A DNA stretch of 64,000 bases from Streptomyces sp. 1331.2 (GCF_900199205.1 NZ_OBMJ01000001.1:1984001-2048000); one strand, 5' to 3'; numbered from the stretch's first letter, positions 16,383 to 25,249 are shown. The notes: a model not told the origin generated them from the sequence alone. Made by a program: numbers and translations.

Positions 16383-17996
16383 TCAGTTCTTCGACCGCGC
16401 CTTGAAGGCCGCCTTGCGCGCCTCCTTGGCCAGCGCCCGCTCCGGGTGCAGCTCCCCGATCGCCTCCAGGACGTCCGCCGTGTACGGGTGGTCGACCCGC
16501 CACAGCTCGCCGAACCACCCCGCCGGGTCGTCGGTCACCGGCAGGTCGGTGATCAGCTCGCGCAGCAGCTCGGCGTCGCCGCCGTTGTCCAGCAGCTGGG
16601 CCGCAAAGGTGTCGACCACCGTCCACAGCGCCATCGTCCGGTCCGGCACCGGCACGTCCGTCGCGCCCTGCGCGGTCAGCCAGGCCCGGGCCGAGCCGCC
16701 CAGCTCCGGGTCGTCCAGCACCTCCCGGACGGCCGGCTCGGAGCCGGGCCCCAGCAGGTTGAGCGCCGAGACGCAGAGCATCCGCCGCAGCGGGCCGTAC
16801 GCGTCGCTGCCCCGTGCGGCCGCCAGCAGCTCGCGCGCCGCCGCCACCGGCTCCCGGCCTGCGGTCCAGACCCGCAGCTCCTCCTCCGGCAGCACGTTGG
16901 CCGACTCGCACACCGCGCGCAGCAGCTCGGCCGCGTCCCCCTGGGCCAGGTCGCCGACCAGCGGCGCGTCGTAGCCGTCCTCCAGCAGCCACTGCCGGAT
17001 GCCGTACTGGCCGAGCGGGGTGAGCCGGACCAGGCCGAAGCGGGCCGACTCCTCCTCGTCCAGCGGCTCCTCGCCGACGACGGCGGCCTCCTCGCCGTCC
17101 TCCTCGTCGAAGAGTTCCGGGTCGATCGGGCGGTACTCCAGCAGGCCCAGCTCGGCCAGGTCGCCCAGCATCGGGTCGAGCGCGACCATCACGTCGGTGA
17201 TGTCGCCCAGCAGCTCCTCGTCGGGCTCCTCGCCCTCCGGCACCACCAGCAGCGCGGCGAGCACGCCCAGCGGCACGGTCTCGTTGCCCGGCTCGGCAAA
17301 GGCGGTGGTCTCGTAGAGCACCTGCAGGGCCTCGTCCAGCAGTTCGGCAGCCGCGTCCCGGGCCTCCTCGACCTCGTTCAGGCCGTCCTCGTCCTCCTCC
17401 GCTGCGGCTTCCCCGGGCTCGGCGTCCTCCTCCGGCAGCGAGTCCGCCTCCACGGCGAGCTCCCGGACGATTCCGGCAGCGGTCAGCCACAGCTCCAGGA
17501 CGGTCTCGGTGTCGCCCTGCTCGGCGGGTTCGAGGTCCGGCCCGGGGACGGCGACGTGCTCGCCCTCCGCGGTCGTACCCAGCTCCACCAGGTCCAGGTC
17601 GCAGGCCAGCGACCAGGCGCGCAGGGCCTCGACCTCGGCCTCCTCGGGCACCTCGCCCTCGGCCGGGGCCAGGCCCAGCAGCCGGGCCGCGGGCGCCCGG
17701 TCCTCCTCCACGAGGTCACCGAACTCGTCCACCGTCCGGTGCGGGGCGGCCCAGCGGGCCAGCGCCAGCGCGTACCCGAGCATCGGGACGGCCTTCGCCT
17801 GCGCGGCCAGCTCCTCCTCCGGGGGCAGCTTCACCGGCGGTACCAGCACGGCCGCGTCGTCCAGGTCCTCGTCATCCAGCCCGTGCGCGGCGAAGGCCCC
17901 GTAGAGGTCCTGGAGCTCCAGGTCGGCGGGCAGGACCGCCTCGACCGCACCCTCTCCCCCTGAAGCACCGGCGTTCTTCCGACGTCGTCCGGCCAT
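16383..17996 (-). CDS. Large acidic protein of unknown function
   Basis: The product is 537 residues and strongly acidic, with Glu/Asp runs around residues 190-220 and 320-345 (EEDAEPGEAAAEEDEDGLN). It has a basic N-terminal tag (AGRRRKN) and a basic end (EARKAAFKARSKN). Helical repeat-like segments (AWSLACDLDLVELG, VLEAIGELHPERALAKEA) suggest an all-alpha scaffold. No enzyme motif, signal or membrane span is visible. The ATG at 17996 is followed by a clean reading frame with typical codon bias. I know of similar uncharacterised proteins in streptomycetes but no function. Confidence 0.7.
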   Translation of the reverse strand: MAGRRRKNAGASGGEGAVEAVLPADLELQDLYGAFAAHGLDDEDLDDAAVLVPPVKLPPEEELAAQAKAVPMLGYALALARWAAPHRTVDEFGDLVEEDRAPAARLLGLAPAEGEVPEEAEVEALRAWSLACDLDLVELGTTAEGEHVAVPGPDLEPAEQGDTETVLELWLTAAGIVRELAVEADSLPEEDAEPGEAAAEEDEDGLNEVEEARDAAAELLDEALQVLYETTAFAEPGNETVPLGVLAALLVVPEGEEPDEELLGDITDVMVALDPMLGDLAELGLLEYRPIDPELFDEEDGEEAAVVGEEPLDEEESARFGLVRLTPLGQYGIRQWLLEDGYDAPLVGDLAQGDAAELLRAVCESANVLPEEELRVWTAGREPVAAARELLAAARGSDAYGPLRRMLCVSALNLLGPGSEPAVREVLDDPELGGSARAWLTAQGATDVPVPDRTMALWTVVDTFAAQLLDNGGDAELLRELITDLPVTDDPAGWFGELWRVDHPYTADVLEAIGELHPERALAKEARKAAFKARSKN

Positions 17997-18320
17997 CGTT
18001 GTGCGCTCTCCCTCAGCCAGCGGTCAGCCCAACAGCGCCGCGTACCCGATCCACCACCTCAGCGTATAGGCCGGGCACCCCCGATGCCCGGCCTCAAGGG
18101 GCGCGCACAGGGGCGCGCGGCGTATCCGTGCGCCCACCCCTTATCCTTCGATCTGGTACCGCGCACACCCCGCGCGGGCCACTCGGGCAACGAAGCCCCC
18201 TGCCACACTCATCCGCTCCATCAGGGAGCCCGCACCGCGGCCACCACCACAGCGCCTCAGGACGGGCGCGCCGGCACACCCTGCCGCCCCGGTGGGGCCC
18301 AGCCACAGGAGACCCCTGAG
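17997..18320. other. Divergent intergenic region
   Basis: These 324 bp separate the acidic-protein gene from the MFS gene. A 10-bp perfect hairpin (AGGCCGGGCA at 18068-18077, complement at 18085-18094) lies close to the acidic-protein gene and could be an operator or leader structure. CAGGAG at 18306-18311 serves the MFS start. Nothing else is recognisable. Confidence 0.4.
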
Positions 18321-19652
18321 ATGGCGGACCTCTCCCCCGCCGGCTCCGGCCTGCGCACCGCGCAGCTCGACGGACGCCGACTGTCGGAGGCCCTGCTCCC
18401 CCTGGAGCTCGCGCCGCGCGCCCAGCTCCAGCTCGCCGCGATCAGCCGCTGGAACGCGCTGCGCGGCGTCCGCGTCGGCCTGGTGGCCGCCGCCCTGCTG
18501 TTCATGCTCATCGGTGCCAACCTGGCGACGCCGATCTACCCGCTCCTCCAGCAGCGCCTCGGCCTCGGCCCGCTCGACACCACGATCCTCTTCACGATCT
18601 ACGTGTTCGCCCTGGTCCCGGTGCTGGCCATCGTCGGCCACTGGTCCGACCACCTCGGCCGCCGCGCCCTGATCCTGCCTGCCGTCGGCCTGGCCGCCGC
18701 CGGCGACGTGGTGTTCGCGACCTCGGGCAGCTTCTGGCAGCTCGCCGCCGGCCGGGCGATCCAGGGCATCGCCGTCGGCCTCTCCACCGGCGCCGCCGGA
18801 GCCGCCCTCGGCGACCTGCTGCCCGACCACCCGACGCTCGCCGCCAAGCTCACCCTGGCCTGTTCCGCAGGAGGCGTCGCCCTCGGCCCGATCGTCGGCG
18901 CCCTGCTCTCCGGCGGCTCCGACCCGCTGCTCACCCCCTTCCTGCTGCACGCCATCGCGCTGCTGGCGCTGTGCGTGCCGCTGGCCGTCGTCCACCCCCG
19001 GATGCCCGGCCGCAACCGCCCGCCGGCCTCCCCGCCCCGCATCACCACCCCGGCCCACCTGCGCCCACAGCGCCTGCGACTGCCGCGCACCGGCCGCCGC
19101 GAGTTCCTGCTCGCCGCCACGGCCGGCTTCATCTCCTACGCGGTCTTCGGCGTCTACCTCAGCCTGGCCCCGGCCTTCGCCGCCAAGCTGCTGCACACCC
19201 CCTCGCACCTGGTCGGCGCCGTCGTGGCCGCCCTGCTGCTCGGCTCCTCGGCCACCGCCCAGCTGCTCGTCCCCCCGACCTCCGACCGTCTGGTCATCGC
19301 CCTCGGCATGACCGGCCTGGCCACCGGCCTGGGCCTGGTCGTCGCCGCCGGCTACACCGGCACCCCCGCACTCCTCTTCATCGGCAGCGTCCTCGGCGGC
19401 TCCTGCCAGGGCGTGGCCTTCCGCTCCCTGTTCACCACCGCCGTCGCCGCCCTCAACCCGGAACGCCGCGGATCCGAACTGAGCGCCCTCTGGGTCATCG
19501 TCTACCTCGGCAGCTCCCTCCCCATCGTCATCGTCGGCGCCCTGGTCCAGCACTACGGCCTCCTCCCCGCCGTCAGCGGCTTCGCCACCCTCGCGGCCGT
19601 CCTGTGCGCGGCCCTGGCAGTCGCCGTCGCCCGCAAACCCAAGGCAGCCTGA
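18321..19652 (+). CDS. Major facilitator superfamily efflux transporter
   Basis: The product is 443 residues from ATG 18321. About 12 hydrophobic segments are visible, starting with VGLVAAALLFMLIGANLATPIYPLL. The MFS motif A between helices 2 and 3 appears as GHWSDHLGRRALILP, and motif C-like glycines follow in GGVALGPIVGALLSGG, which suggests a drug/proton antiporter. A basic central loop (MPGRNRPPASPPR) links the two six-helix halves. The N-terminal 45 residues are cytoplasmic and hydrophilic. The substrate is unknown. The gene ends at a 23-bp hairpin that marks the left edge of the accessory island. Confidence 0.88.
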   Translation: MADLSPAGSGLRTAQLDGRRLSEALLPLELAPRAQLQLAAISRWNALRGVRVGLVAAALLFMLIGANLATPIYPLLQQRLGLGPLDTTILFTIYVFALVPVLAIVGHWSDHLGRRALILPAVGLAAAGDVVFATSGSFWQLAAGRAIQGIAVGLSTGAAGAALGDLLPDHPTLAAKLTLACSAGGVALGPIVGALLSGGSDPLLTPFLLHAIALLALCVPLAVVHPRMPGRNRPPASPPRITTPAHLRPQRLRLPRTGRREFLLAATAGFISYAVFGVYLSLAPAFAAKLLHTPSHLVGAVVAALLLGSSATAQLLVPPTSDRLVIALGMTGLATGLGLVVAAGYTGTPALLFIGSVLGGSCQGVAFRSLFTTAVAALNPERRGSELSALWVIVYLGSSLPIVIVGALVQHYGLLPAVSGFATLAAVLCAALAVAVARKPKAA

Positions 19653-19663
19653 CCCGCACACCC

Positions 19664-19714
19664 GAACGCCGCTGCCCGGGACTTCCGAAGGGGAAGTCCC
19701 GGGCAGCGGCGTTC
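19664..19714 (+). terminator. Very strong terminator hairpin, left island edge
   Basis: A perfect 23-bp stem (19664-19686 with 19692-19714) closes a 5-nt loop only 11 bp past the MFS stop codon. Its GCAGCGGCGTT side is also part of the sequence shared with the right island edge. Confidence 0.8.
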
Positions 19715-19818
19715 CCGCCACCGGGGTGAACACCCGCGCATCAGCTGCTTCGTTGAGCAGGGCTACCGCCGTTCCCCACCATCCACCCCCCACCCGCCTC
19801 CCGGCGGGTGCCCGCCCC
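19702..19818 (+). repeat. Inverted repeat A, left copy (island boundary)
   Basis: This sequence starts in the descending arm of the MFS terminator and recurs in inverted orientation at 28063-28180. The last 53 bp (19766-19818, beginning CCGCCGTTCCCCACC) match the right copy at 52 of 53 positions. The first 60 bp match more loosely but keep the motif CCGGGGTGAA-ACCCGCGC. The conservation far exceeds that of neighbouring non-coding DNA. No coding potential is evident. Confidence 0.75.
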
Positions 19819-20012
19819 GGGCCTCTCCGCGCGCCACCCCGCAGGGCGGCGCGCGGAGACGCCGGAGCAAGGCGAGCTGCCCGTCGGAGGAACGCCCGTA
19901 GGCCGCTCCAACTACCAGATGCCGTTGGCGAAAGGGTGGGGGTTCCGCCTCCGCCCACTGGATGCGATCCAGCGGGGCAAAGTGCCGCCAGCCGGGAGGT
20001 GCGGGCACGGCC
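19715..20012. other. Non-coding island edge with repeats and hairpin
   Basis: Between the MFS terminator and the NUDIX fragment no intact gene is present. The stretch holds inverted repeat A, a 12-bp perfect hairpin (19824-19835 with 19848-19859, TCTCCGCGCGCC arm) and direct repeat B (19930-20007). Confidence 0.6.
19930..20007 (+). repeat. Direct repeat B, left copy
   Basis: About 78 bp nearly identical to 24356-24431 in the same orientation, differing by a few single-base changes and gaps. Its centre is a small hairpin (CTGGAT-NNN-ATCCAG), and it ends GGGAGGTGCGGGCA. In both places a NUDIX sequence on the minus strand lies just to its right. Confidence 0.75.
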
Positions 20013-20090
20013 GGTCGTCGGATGCACCCGCTCGCCCAGGAGCTTCACGGCGGCCACACCCAGCCCGGTCTCCTCCGCCGTCTCACGGGG
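20013..20090 (-). pseudogene. NUDIX hydrolase gene fragment
   Basis: Read on the minus strand these roughly 78 bp encode ETAEETGLGVAAVKLLGERV followed by HPTTGR, nearly the same as an internal part of the intact NUDIX gene at 24530-24943 (24705-24782). Neither a start nor the rest of the domain is present. The fragment is joined directly to repeat B, whereas in the intact locus about 270 bp separate them. It is therefore a deleted duplicate. Confidence 0.8.
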
Positions 20091-20121
20091 CGTACGCCGT
20101 CTCGGCTCTGATCCCGTAACG

Positions 20122-21449
20122 TCAGCTCGCCTTGAGGCGGTCCATGAGGTCGGCGACACCGTCGACTTGCCGGTAGGGCTTGAACGCCGGGGCGAGCTCG
20201 CGCACCAGGGTGACGCACCGCTCGGCACCGATCCGGGTGGCGAGGTCGAGGGACTGGTTCGTGACGGCGAGGGCCTGTTCGACCTCGCGTGCTTGTAGGA
20301 GGCTGCGGGCCTCGTAGGTCAGGAAGATCCCGCGGGTCTTGTCGCGGGAGCGTGGCAGCAGACTCATGCCCTCGTCGATGCGGGCGTGCGCTTCGTCCGT
20401 ACGGCCGAGGTCGAGCATGCACTGGCCGGAGTCGACGGCCAGGTCTGCCGCGCTCATCCACCGGCACCAGCCTGGGGCCGGGTCGGGGCTGTCGGTGAGC
20501 AGGGCTGCCTCGGCGGCGGCGAGGTCGCGGTGACAGTCGGAGGCGGCGCCGAGGGCGGCGTGTGCGCGGGCCCGGCGGAGGTAGAGCAGAGACCGGGCGG
20601 TGGGGTGCCGGGTGTGGATGAGTGCCTGGCTGAGCGGTTCGACGGCGGCGTCGGGCTGGGTGAGCCAGATCGACTGGTAGGCGAAGTCGGAGAGGATGCC
20701 GGCGCCGAGGTCGCGGTCGCGGGCGGCGTGCGCGTTGGTGAGCGCCGCGTTCCAGAGCTTGCCCGCCGCGAAGTGACGCCCCTGGTCGAAGCGGTGCCAG
20801 CCGCAGGTACTGGCCAGGGAGGCAGCCAGCAGGTGGAGCCGTCGACCGATGGGCTCGGTGTACCTGCCCTGTGCCAGCAGGTCGGTGACCGTGTCCAGTT
20901 GGGCGTCCATCAGCTTCGCGGTGTGCTGCCGCTGTTCGGTGGGCAAGGCGGTCAGCCTGGCGCTGGTGCCATCCAGCCAGTCGACCAGTTCGCCGTCGAC
21001 GTGCTTACCGTTCAGAGCGGTAGTGAGCCGGTCGGGTTCGAGGGTGGCCCACTGGGCTGAGAGCCCGGCCAGCGCGAGGGCGCTGAAGGTCATGAAGGTG
21101 CGGCGGCGACGGTCCATGGCGGCTCTCTGTGCGTCTCGAAGTGCGTGAACGGTGAACGCCGATCCGAGTGGCACCGGTTGTTCCTGGCCGGGCAGCCAGT
21201 GAGGCCATTCGTAGGCTTCCAGCTCGCTGATCGGGACGTTGAAGGCTTCGGCGATCAGGAGCTGAGACTCAAAGCTCGGGGTCTTCTTCCAGTTCTCCCA
21301 CTTGCTGACGGCGGCCTTGTCGGTGCCGGAGCGAAGCCCTTCGGGCCTGTTCCTGGCGGCGTGATGGATGCGGGCCGCGAGGTCGGTCTGAGACCAGCCG
21401 CGAAGCGCGCGGGCGTACGCGAGGGGGTGCCGGATCTGGTCGTCCACGA
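20122..21449 (-). CDS. XRE-family regulator with TPR-like C-terminal domain
   Basis: The product is about 441 residues from a GTG at 21449-21447. The N-terminal helix-turn-helix reads YARALRGWSQTDLAARIHHA with KAAVSKWENWKKTPSFESQ as recognition part. The remaining 330 residues are helical tetratricopeptide-like repeats (ARSLLYLRRARAHAALGAAS, LDLGRTDEAHARIDEGMSLL) that would sense a ligand or partner. It is transcribed away from the oxidoreductase-aminotransferase-NUDIX set that starts 154 bp away, so it is the likely local regulator. The helix-turn-helix has an unusual insert (NRPEGLRSGTD). Confidence 0.85.
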
Positions 21450-21602
21450 GGCCAATCCCATCATCGACGGTGACCGTCAGCCTACTGCGAGCGATACCGG
21501 GACCACCCCAGGACTACAGGCAAAGCCTGGTTGGTGACCGCGAGTTGGGCTCTACTCGTCATGCACCAACAAGTTCCTTCACGACGCGGAAGGAGTCCGC
21601 GC

Positions 21603-22595
21603 ATGAAACGACGTGTTGCGGTCATCGGCCTCGGCCACCAGGCGATCGAGGACCACCTGCCCGGCCTGCTCGCCTCCAGCAGGGCCGAGCTCGTCGCGAT
21701 CTGCGACAGCAACCCCAACACCCTGCGGCAGCGGCAGGAACAGCTCCAGGTCCCGGGATTCACCCGAGCCGGTGAGCTATTGGACGCCGTGGCGCCGGAC
21801 TTCGTGGTCGTCGCCGTCCCGCACCACGCCGGCCGCGAGGTCGTCCAGGAGTGCGCCGCCCGCGGCGTCCACGTCCTCAAGGAGAAGCCGTTCGCCACAT
21901 CCGTGTGGGAGGCCCGGGATCTCGCCCAGATCTGCCAGGACGGGCAGGTCGAGCTGATGGTCACCCTCCAGCGACGCTTCAACCCGATCCACGCGAGTGT
22001 CGCCGGACTGCTGGACCAGATCGGCATCCCGTTCCTGATCGACGGCCAGTACACCTTCCACACCGACGACCCCGGTGCCGGCTGGCGCGGGGACACCCGA
22101 CAGGCCGGCGGTGGCTGCATCATCGACATGGGCTACCACCTCATCGACCTGCTGCTGTGGTACTTCGGCTTGCCCAGCCGGGTCATCGCCGAGTTCTCCG
22201 CCGCCGCCGTCCCCGGTGGCGGGTACGACGCGGAGGACACCGCCGTCATCCAGCTCGGCTACGACACAGACTTGTACGGCTCGGTGCTGCTGTCCCGGTG
22301 GGTGGCTCCGAAGACCGAGCGCCTGCACGTGGTCGGCACCCGCGGCTCGGTTCTGCTGGCCAAGGGCCAGGTCCAGCGGCTCGACCTGCACGGCGCCGTG
22401 GTGGAGGAGCTGACCCGACCGCACGCGCCCGCCTCGGCAGCGACCACGCAGATCGACTACTTCTGCCGGGTCCTGGACGGCGAGCGGCCCAACACGTCCG
22501 GCCCCGACCAGCACCTCGCGCACGCCGCGTTCATCGCCTCCTGCTACCAGTCCAAGACAGTGGGGCGCTACATCGATCCGAAGGAGATGCTGTGA
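21603..22595 (+). CDS. Gfo/Idh/MocA-family NAD(P)-dependent oxidoreductase
   Basis: The 330-residue product starts at ATG 21603 behind GAAGGAG. The Rossmann motif is VAVIGLGHQAIEDHLPGL, and the family's catalytic EKP signature appears as VLKEKPFATS. The C-terminal sandwich domain contains GGGCIIDMGYHLIDLLLWYFG. Members oxidise or reduce sugar, inositol or amino-sugar hydroxyl groups. Its stop codon overlaps the GTG of the following aminotransferase, so the two are translationally coupled. A ketone made by this enzyme would be a natural substrate for that aminotransferase, an inference from gene order. Confidence 0.9.
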   Translation: MKRRVAVIGLGHQAIEDHLPGLLASSRAELVAICDSNPNTLRQRQEQLQVPGFTRAGELLDAVAPDFVVVAVPHHAGREVVQECAARGVHVLKEKPFATSVWEARDLAQICQDGQVELMVTLQRRFNPIHASVAGLLDQIGIPFLIDGQYTFHTDDPGAGWRGDTRQAGGGCIIDMGYHLIDLLLWYFGLPSRVIAEFSAAAVPGGGYDAEDTAVIQLGYDTDLYGSVLLSRWVAPKTERLHVVGTRGSVLLAKGQVQRLDLHGAVVEELTRPHAPASAATTQIDYFCRVLDGERPNTSGPDQHLAHAAFIASCYQSKTVGRYIDPKEML

Positions 22596-23845
22596 CCAGC
22601 ACGCTCGCCCTGCTCGGTGGCAAACCCGCCGTCACCGCCGCGGGCCCGCACTTCACCTGGCCGCCGATCGACGACACCACTCGCGCCAAGGTCGCCGCCC
22701 AGCTGGAGGAGTCGATCTCCATTCCCGGCCGGTCCGGCATCGTGGCCGAGCTGGAGGACGGTCTGCAGGAGTACTTCGGCGTCCGGCACGCGGTCACCAC
22801 CAGCTCCGGCACCGCCGCCCTGCACGCCACCTACTGGGCCACGCGGATCAAGCCCGGCGACGAGGTGATCGTCCCGGCGTGGACGTTCCACGCCACCGCC
22901 TCCCCGCTGTTCCACCTCCGCGCGGTGCCGGTGCTGTGCGAGACCCGGCCGGACGGCAACATCGACCCGAGCCGGATTGAGGAGCTGATCACCCCCCGCA
23001 CTCGGGCTGTCATGGTCACCCACCTGTGGGGCAAGCCCGCCGACATGACCGACCTCGTCGCCGTCGCGCACGCCCACGACCTGGCGGTGCTGGAGGACGG
23101 CTCCCACGCCCACGGCGCGAGCATCGCCGGGCAGAAGGCCGGCACGTTCGGCCTCGCCTCGGCCTTCTCCCTCAACGGTCCCAAGCCGCTGTCCGGCGGT
23201 GAGGGCGGGTTCGTCCTGACGGACGATGACGACACCTACCACCGGGTCATCGCGTTCGCGCACTACAACAAGCGGGCCAGGGCCGAGATCCCGGAAAGCC
23301 ATCCGCTCGCGCGGTACGCGGTCACCGGGGCCGGCCTCAAGCTCCGCATCCACCCGCTGGCCGCCGCCATCGCCCACGACCAGCTCGCCCGTCTCGACGG
23401 CTACCTCGCCGGCCGGGCGGAGATCGCCCACTACCTCACCGGTCGGCTGGCCCTGATACCGGGCCTGGAGGTCACCGAGCTGCCCGAAGGAGTGGTCCCG
23501 TCCTGGTACGGGTTGACGCTCACCTACCAGCCCGACGCGCTCGGCGGACTGCCGATCGCGCGGTTCCGCCAGGCACTGATCGCCGAGGGCGCCACCGAGT
23601 TCGACCAGCCCGGTTCCACCTGCCCGATGAACCAGCTGCCGCTGTACCAACAACCCAGCATGCTGTTCCCCGGCCACCCGCATTCCCACCGCCGGTACAG
23701 GCCGGGGGACTTCCCGGTCGCCGAGCACGCCCACGCTCACACGATCAAGCTCCCGGTCTGGCATCGTGAACAGGATCTGGAGCTGGCCGAGCAGTACGTC
23801 CGCGCGGCCATCAAGATCAGCGACCACCACGAGGAGCTGCTGTGA
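22592..23845 (+). CDS. DegT/DnrJ/EryC1/StrS-family PLP-dependent aminotransferase
   Basis: The product is 417 residues from GTG 22592, overlapping the previous stop by 4 nt. Fold-type-I motifs are present: SSGTAALHATYWA (cofactor phosphate), VLEDGSHAHGA (the Asp that pairs with the pyridine nitrogen) and the Schiff-base lysine in SLNGPKPLSGGEGG. The N-terminal LALLGGKPAV is the pattern of AHBA synthases and scyllo-inosose aminotransferases in the DegT clan. It should transaminate a keto-sugar or keto-cyclitol made by its neighbour, but the exact product cannot be told. It overlaps the NUDIX gene downstream. Confidence 0.9.
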   Translation: MTSTLALLGGKPAVTAAGPHFTWPPIDDTTRAKVAAQLEESISIPGRSGIVAELEDGLQEYFGVRHAVTTSSGTAALHATYWATRIKPGDEVIVPAWTFHATASPLFHLRAVPVLCETRPDGNIDPSRIEELITPRTRAVMVTHLWGKPADMTDLVAVAHAHDLAVLEDGSHAHGASIAGQKAGTFGLASAFSLNGPKPLSGGEGGFVLTDDDDTYHRVIAFAHYNKRARAEIPESHPLARYAVTGAGLKLRIHPLAAAIAHDQLARLDGYLAGRAEIAHYLTGRLALIPGLEVTELPEGVVPSWYGLTLTYQPDALGGLPIARFRQALIAEGATEFDQPGSTCPMNQLPLYQQPSMLFPGHPHSHRRYRPGDFPVAEHAHAHTIKLPVWHREQDLELAEQYVRAAIKISDHHEELL

Positions 23846-24276
23846 CCGTCACCTCCCCCGAGTTCGCCGCCGGCCTGGCGGCCGAGGCCGAAACCGCCGG
23901 CATCACCGGGTTCGTCGCCGCCGCCGTGATCAACCACGAGGGCCGCATCCTGCTCGTGCGCCGCAACCCCGACGACTACATGGGCGGCCTGTGGGAGATC
24001 CCCTCCGGAACGGTCGAGCCCGGGGAGACCATCCTGGACGCCCTCCACCGGGAGACGGCCGAGGAGACCGGCCTGGCCATCGACCAGGTCACCGCCTACA
24101 TCGGACACTTCGACTACGAGAACAGCCGCGGTGGCACCACCCGCCAGTTCAACTTCGCGGTCACCGTGGAGAAGACCGAACCGGTCGTCCTCAGCGAGCA
24201 CGACGCCCACCAGTGGGCCCTCCCCAGTGACCTGCCCGAGGTGAGCGACGCGGTTCGCGAGCTGATCACACGCTGA
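23842..24276 (+). CDS. NUDIX hydrolase, third gene of the island cassette
   Basis: The 144-residue product starts at GTG 23842, overlapping the aminotransferase stop by 4 nt. The Nudix box is complete (GTVEPGETILDALH then RETAEETGL), preceded by the strand GRILLVRRNPDDYMGGLWEIPSG. It would hydrolyse a nucleoside diphosphate linked to another group. In this operon a nucleotide-sugar or an activated intermediate is possible, but house-cleaning is equally possible. A 19-bp terminator follows, so the cassette ends here. Confidence 0.88.
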   Translation: MTVTSPEFAAGLAAEAETAGITGFVAAAVINHEGRILLVRRNPDDYMGGLWEIPSGTVEPGETILDALHRETAEETGLAIDQVTAYIGHFDYENSRGGTTRQFNFAVTVEKTEPVVLSEHDAHQWALPSDLPEVSDAVRELITR

Positions 24277-24285
24277 GACGTACGA

Positions 24286-24328
24286 GTGTGGCGGGGCCCC
24301 TCGGATTCCCCGAGGGGCCCCGCCACAC
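24286..24328 (+). terminator. Terminator of the oxidoreductase-aminotransferase-NUDIX operon
   Basis: A 19-bp perfect stem (24286-24304 with 24310-24328, GTGTGGCGGGGCCCCTCGG arm) closes a 5-nt loop, 10 bp past the NUDIX stop. Confidence 0.8.
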
Positions 24329-24355
24329 TACGGTCAAGACGACCTGCTGCGACTC

Positions 24356-24431
24356 GAAAAGGGTGGGTTCCGCCTCCGCCCACTGGATGTGATCCAGCGG
24401 GCAAAGTGCCGCCAGCCGGGAGGTGCGGGCA
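24356..24431 (+). repeat. Direct repeat B, right copy
   Basis: Second copy of the sequence at 19930-20007, same orientation, containing the CTGGAT-NNN-ATCCAG hairpin. It lies between the cassette terminator and the convergent NUDIX gene. Confidence 0.75.
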
Positions 24432-24490
24432 TGGGGTGTGTCGGCGCCCCAGGCGTTGATGCGCACAAGGTCCATGGCGGCGCCGGTGCG

Positions 24491-24530
24491 ACCTCCGGCT
24501 CCATGGGTGGCCAGCCATGGAGCCGGAGGT
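24491..24530 (-). terminator. Terminator hairpin of the minus-strand NUDIX gene
   Basis: A 16-bp perfect stem (ACCTCCGGCTCCATGG at 24491-24506 with its complement at 24515-24530) closes an 8-nt loop and abuts the stop codon of the NUDIX gene. Confidence 0.75.
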
Positions 24531-24943
24531 CAGGCAGTCAGCGCAATGTCCAGGTACGCCTGCACCGGCTCGAAGAGCCCGTACGGCACGTACTCGGGGA
24601 TCTCGGCAAGGGTCACCCACGCGAGGGCGTCCAGCTCGTCCGTGTCCACCACCTCGGCGGTGCCGCTCACGATCTCGCAGGCCGTGTACGACATCAGCCG
24701 CCCGGTCTTCGGATGCACCCGCTCGCCCAGGAGCTTGACCGCGGCCACGCCGAGTCCGGTCTCCTCTGCAGTCTCACGGACGGCCGCCTCCTCAGGGGAC
24801 TCGCCGGTCTCGATCTTGCCGGCCGGGAACTGCCAGGAGAGCTGGCCCTCGCTCACCCGCCGCCGGACCATCAGAACGCGGCCCTCGCGGACCACGATCG
24901 CGGCGGCAACGCCCGCGCGTTCCTCCGCAGCCTGCTGTGTCAC
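24530..24943 (-). CDS. NUDIX hydrolase (parent of the island-edge fragment)
   Basis: The 137-residue product starts at GTG 24943 after GGAGGAG. The strand VAAAIVVREGRVLMVRRRV is followed by the Nudix box GKIETGESPEEAAVRETAEETGL, all catalytic glutamates present. The ending EYVPYGLFEPVQAYL resembles the 8-oxo-dGTPase/ADP-ribose subgroup only loosely, so the substrate stays open. An internal 78-bp piece is duplicated at 20013-20090. It stands alone, convergent with the cassette. Confidence 0.87.
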   Translation of the reverse strand: MTQQAAEERAGVAAAIVVREGRVLMVRRRVSEGQLSWQFPAGKIETGESPEEAAVRETAEETGLGVAAVKLLGERVHPKTGRLMSYTACEIVSGTAEVVDTDELDALAWVTLAEIPEYVPYGLFEPVQAYLDIALTA

Positions 24944-25249
24944 GTCTGCTCCTCCAGGGCGGCCAGGACAGGTGGAATGGCCGGGTTGTGGTTGATGAAT
25001 CGGGACATCGAGGTTGCCGGTCCGAGGTGATGCAGCAGAGAGCGCTGAATCTAGCTTGCGTCAGCTGACTGCTGTCCAACCCCATGACCGTGAACCGTTC
25101 TCTCCGCCCGTACCGATGCGGGCACACCGGCCGGGCGGCGACGGGGCCGGTTGCCCTTTTCCCGGGGACAGCCGACCCAACCCCAAGCGAACTGCCCGAC
25201 ACATCCGCATCTGCTCCACGCCAACTCGGCCCCACGTAAGGATGGATGG

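Noticed and set aside
19664..19714. Possible CRISPR-like palindrome at the island edge
   Set aside because: It is a single 23-bp hairpin with a 5-nt loop directly after a stop codon, so a terminator. No repeat-spacer series exists.
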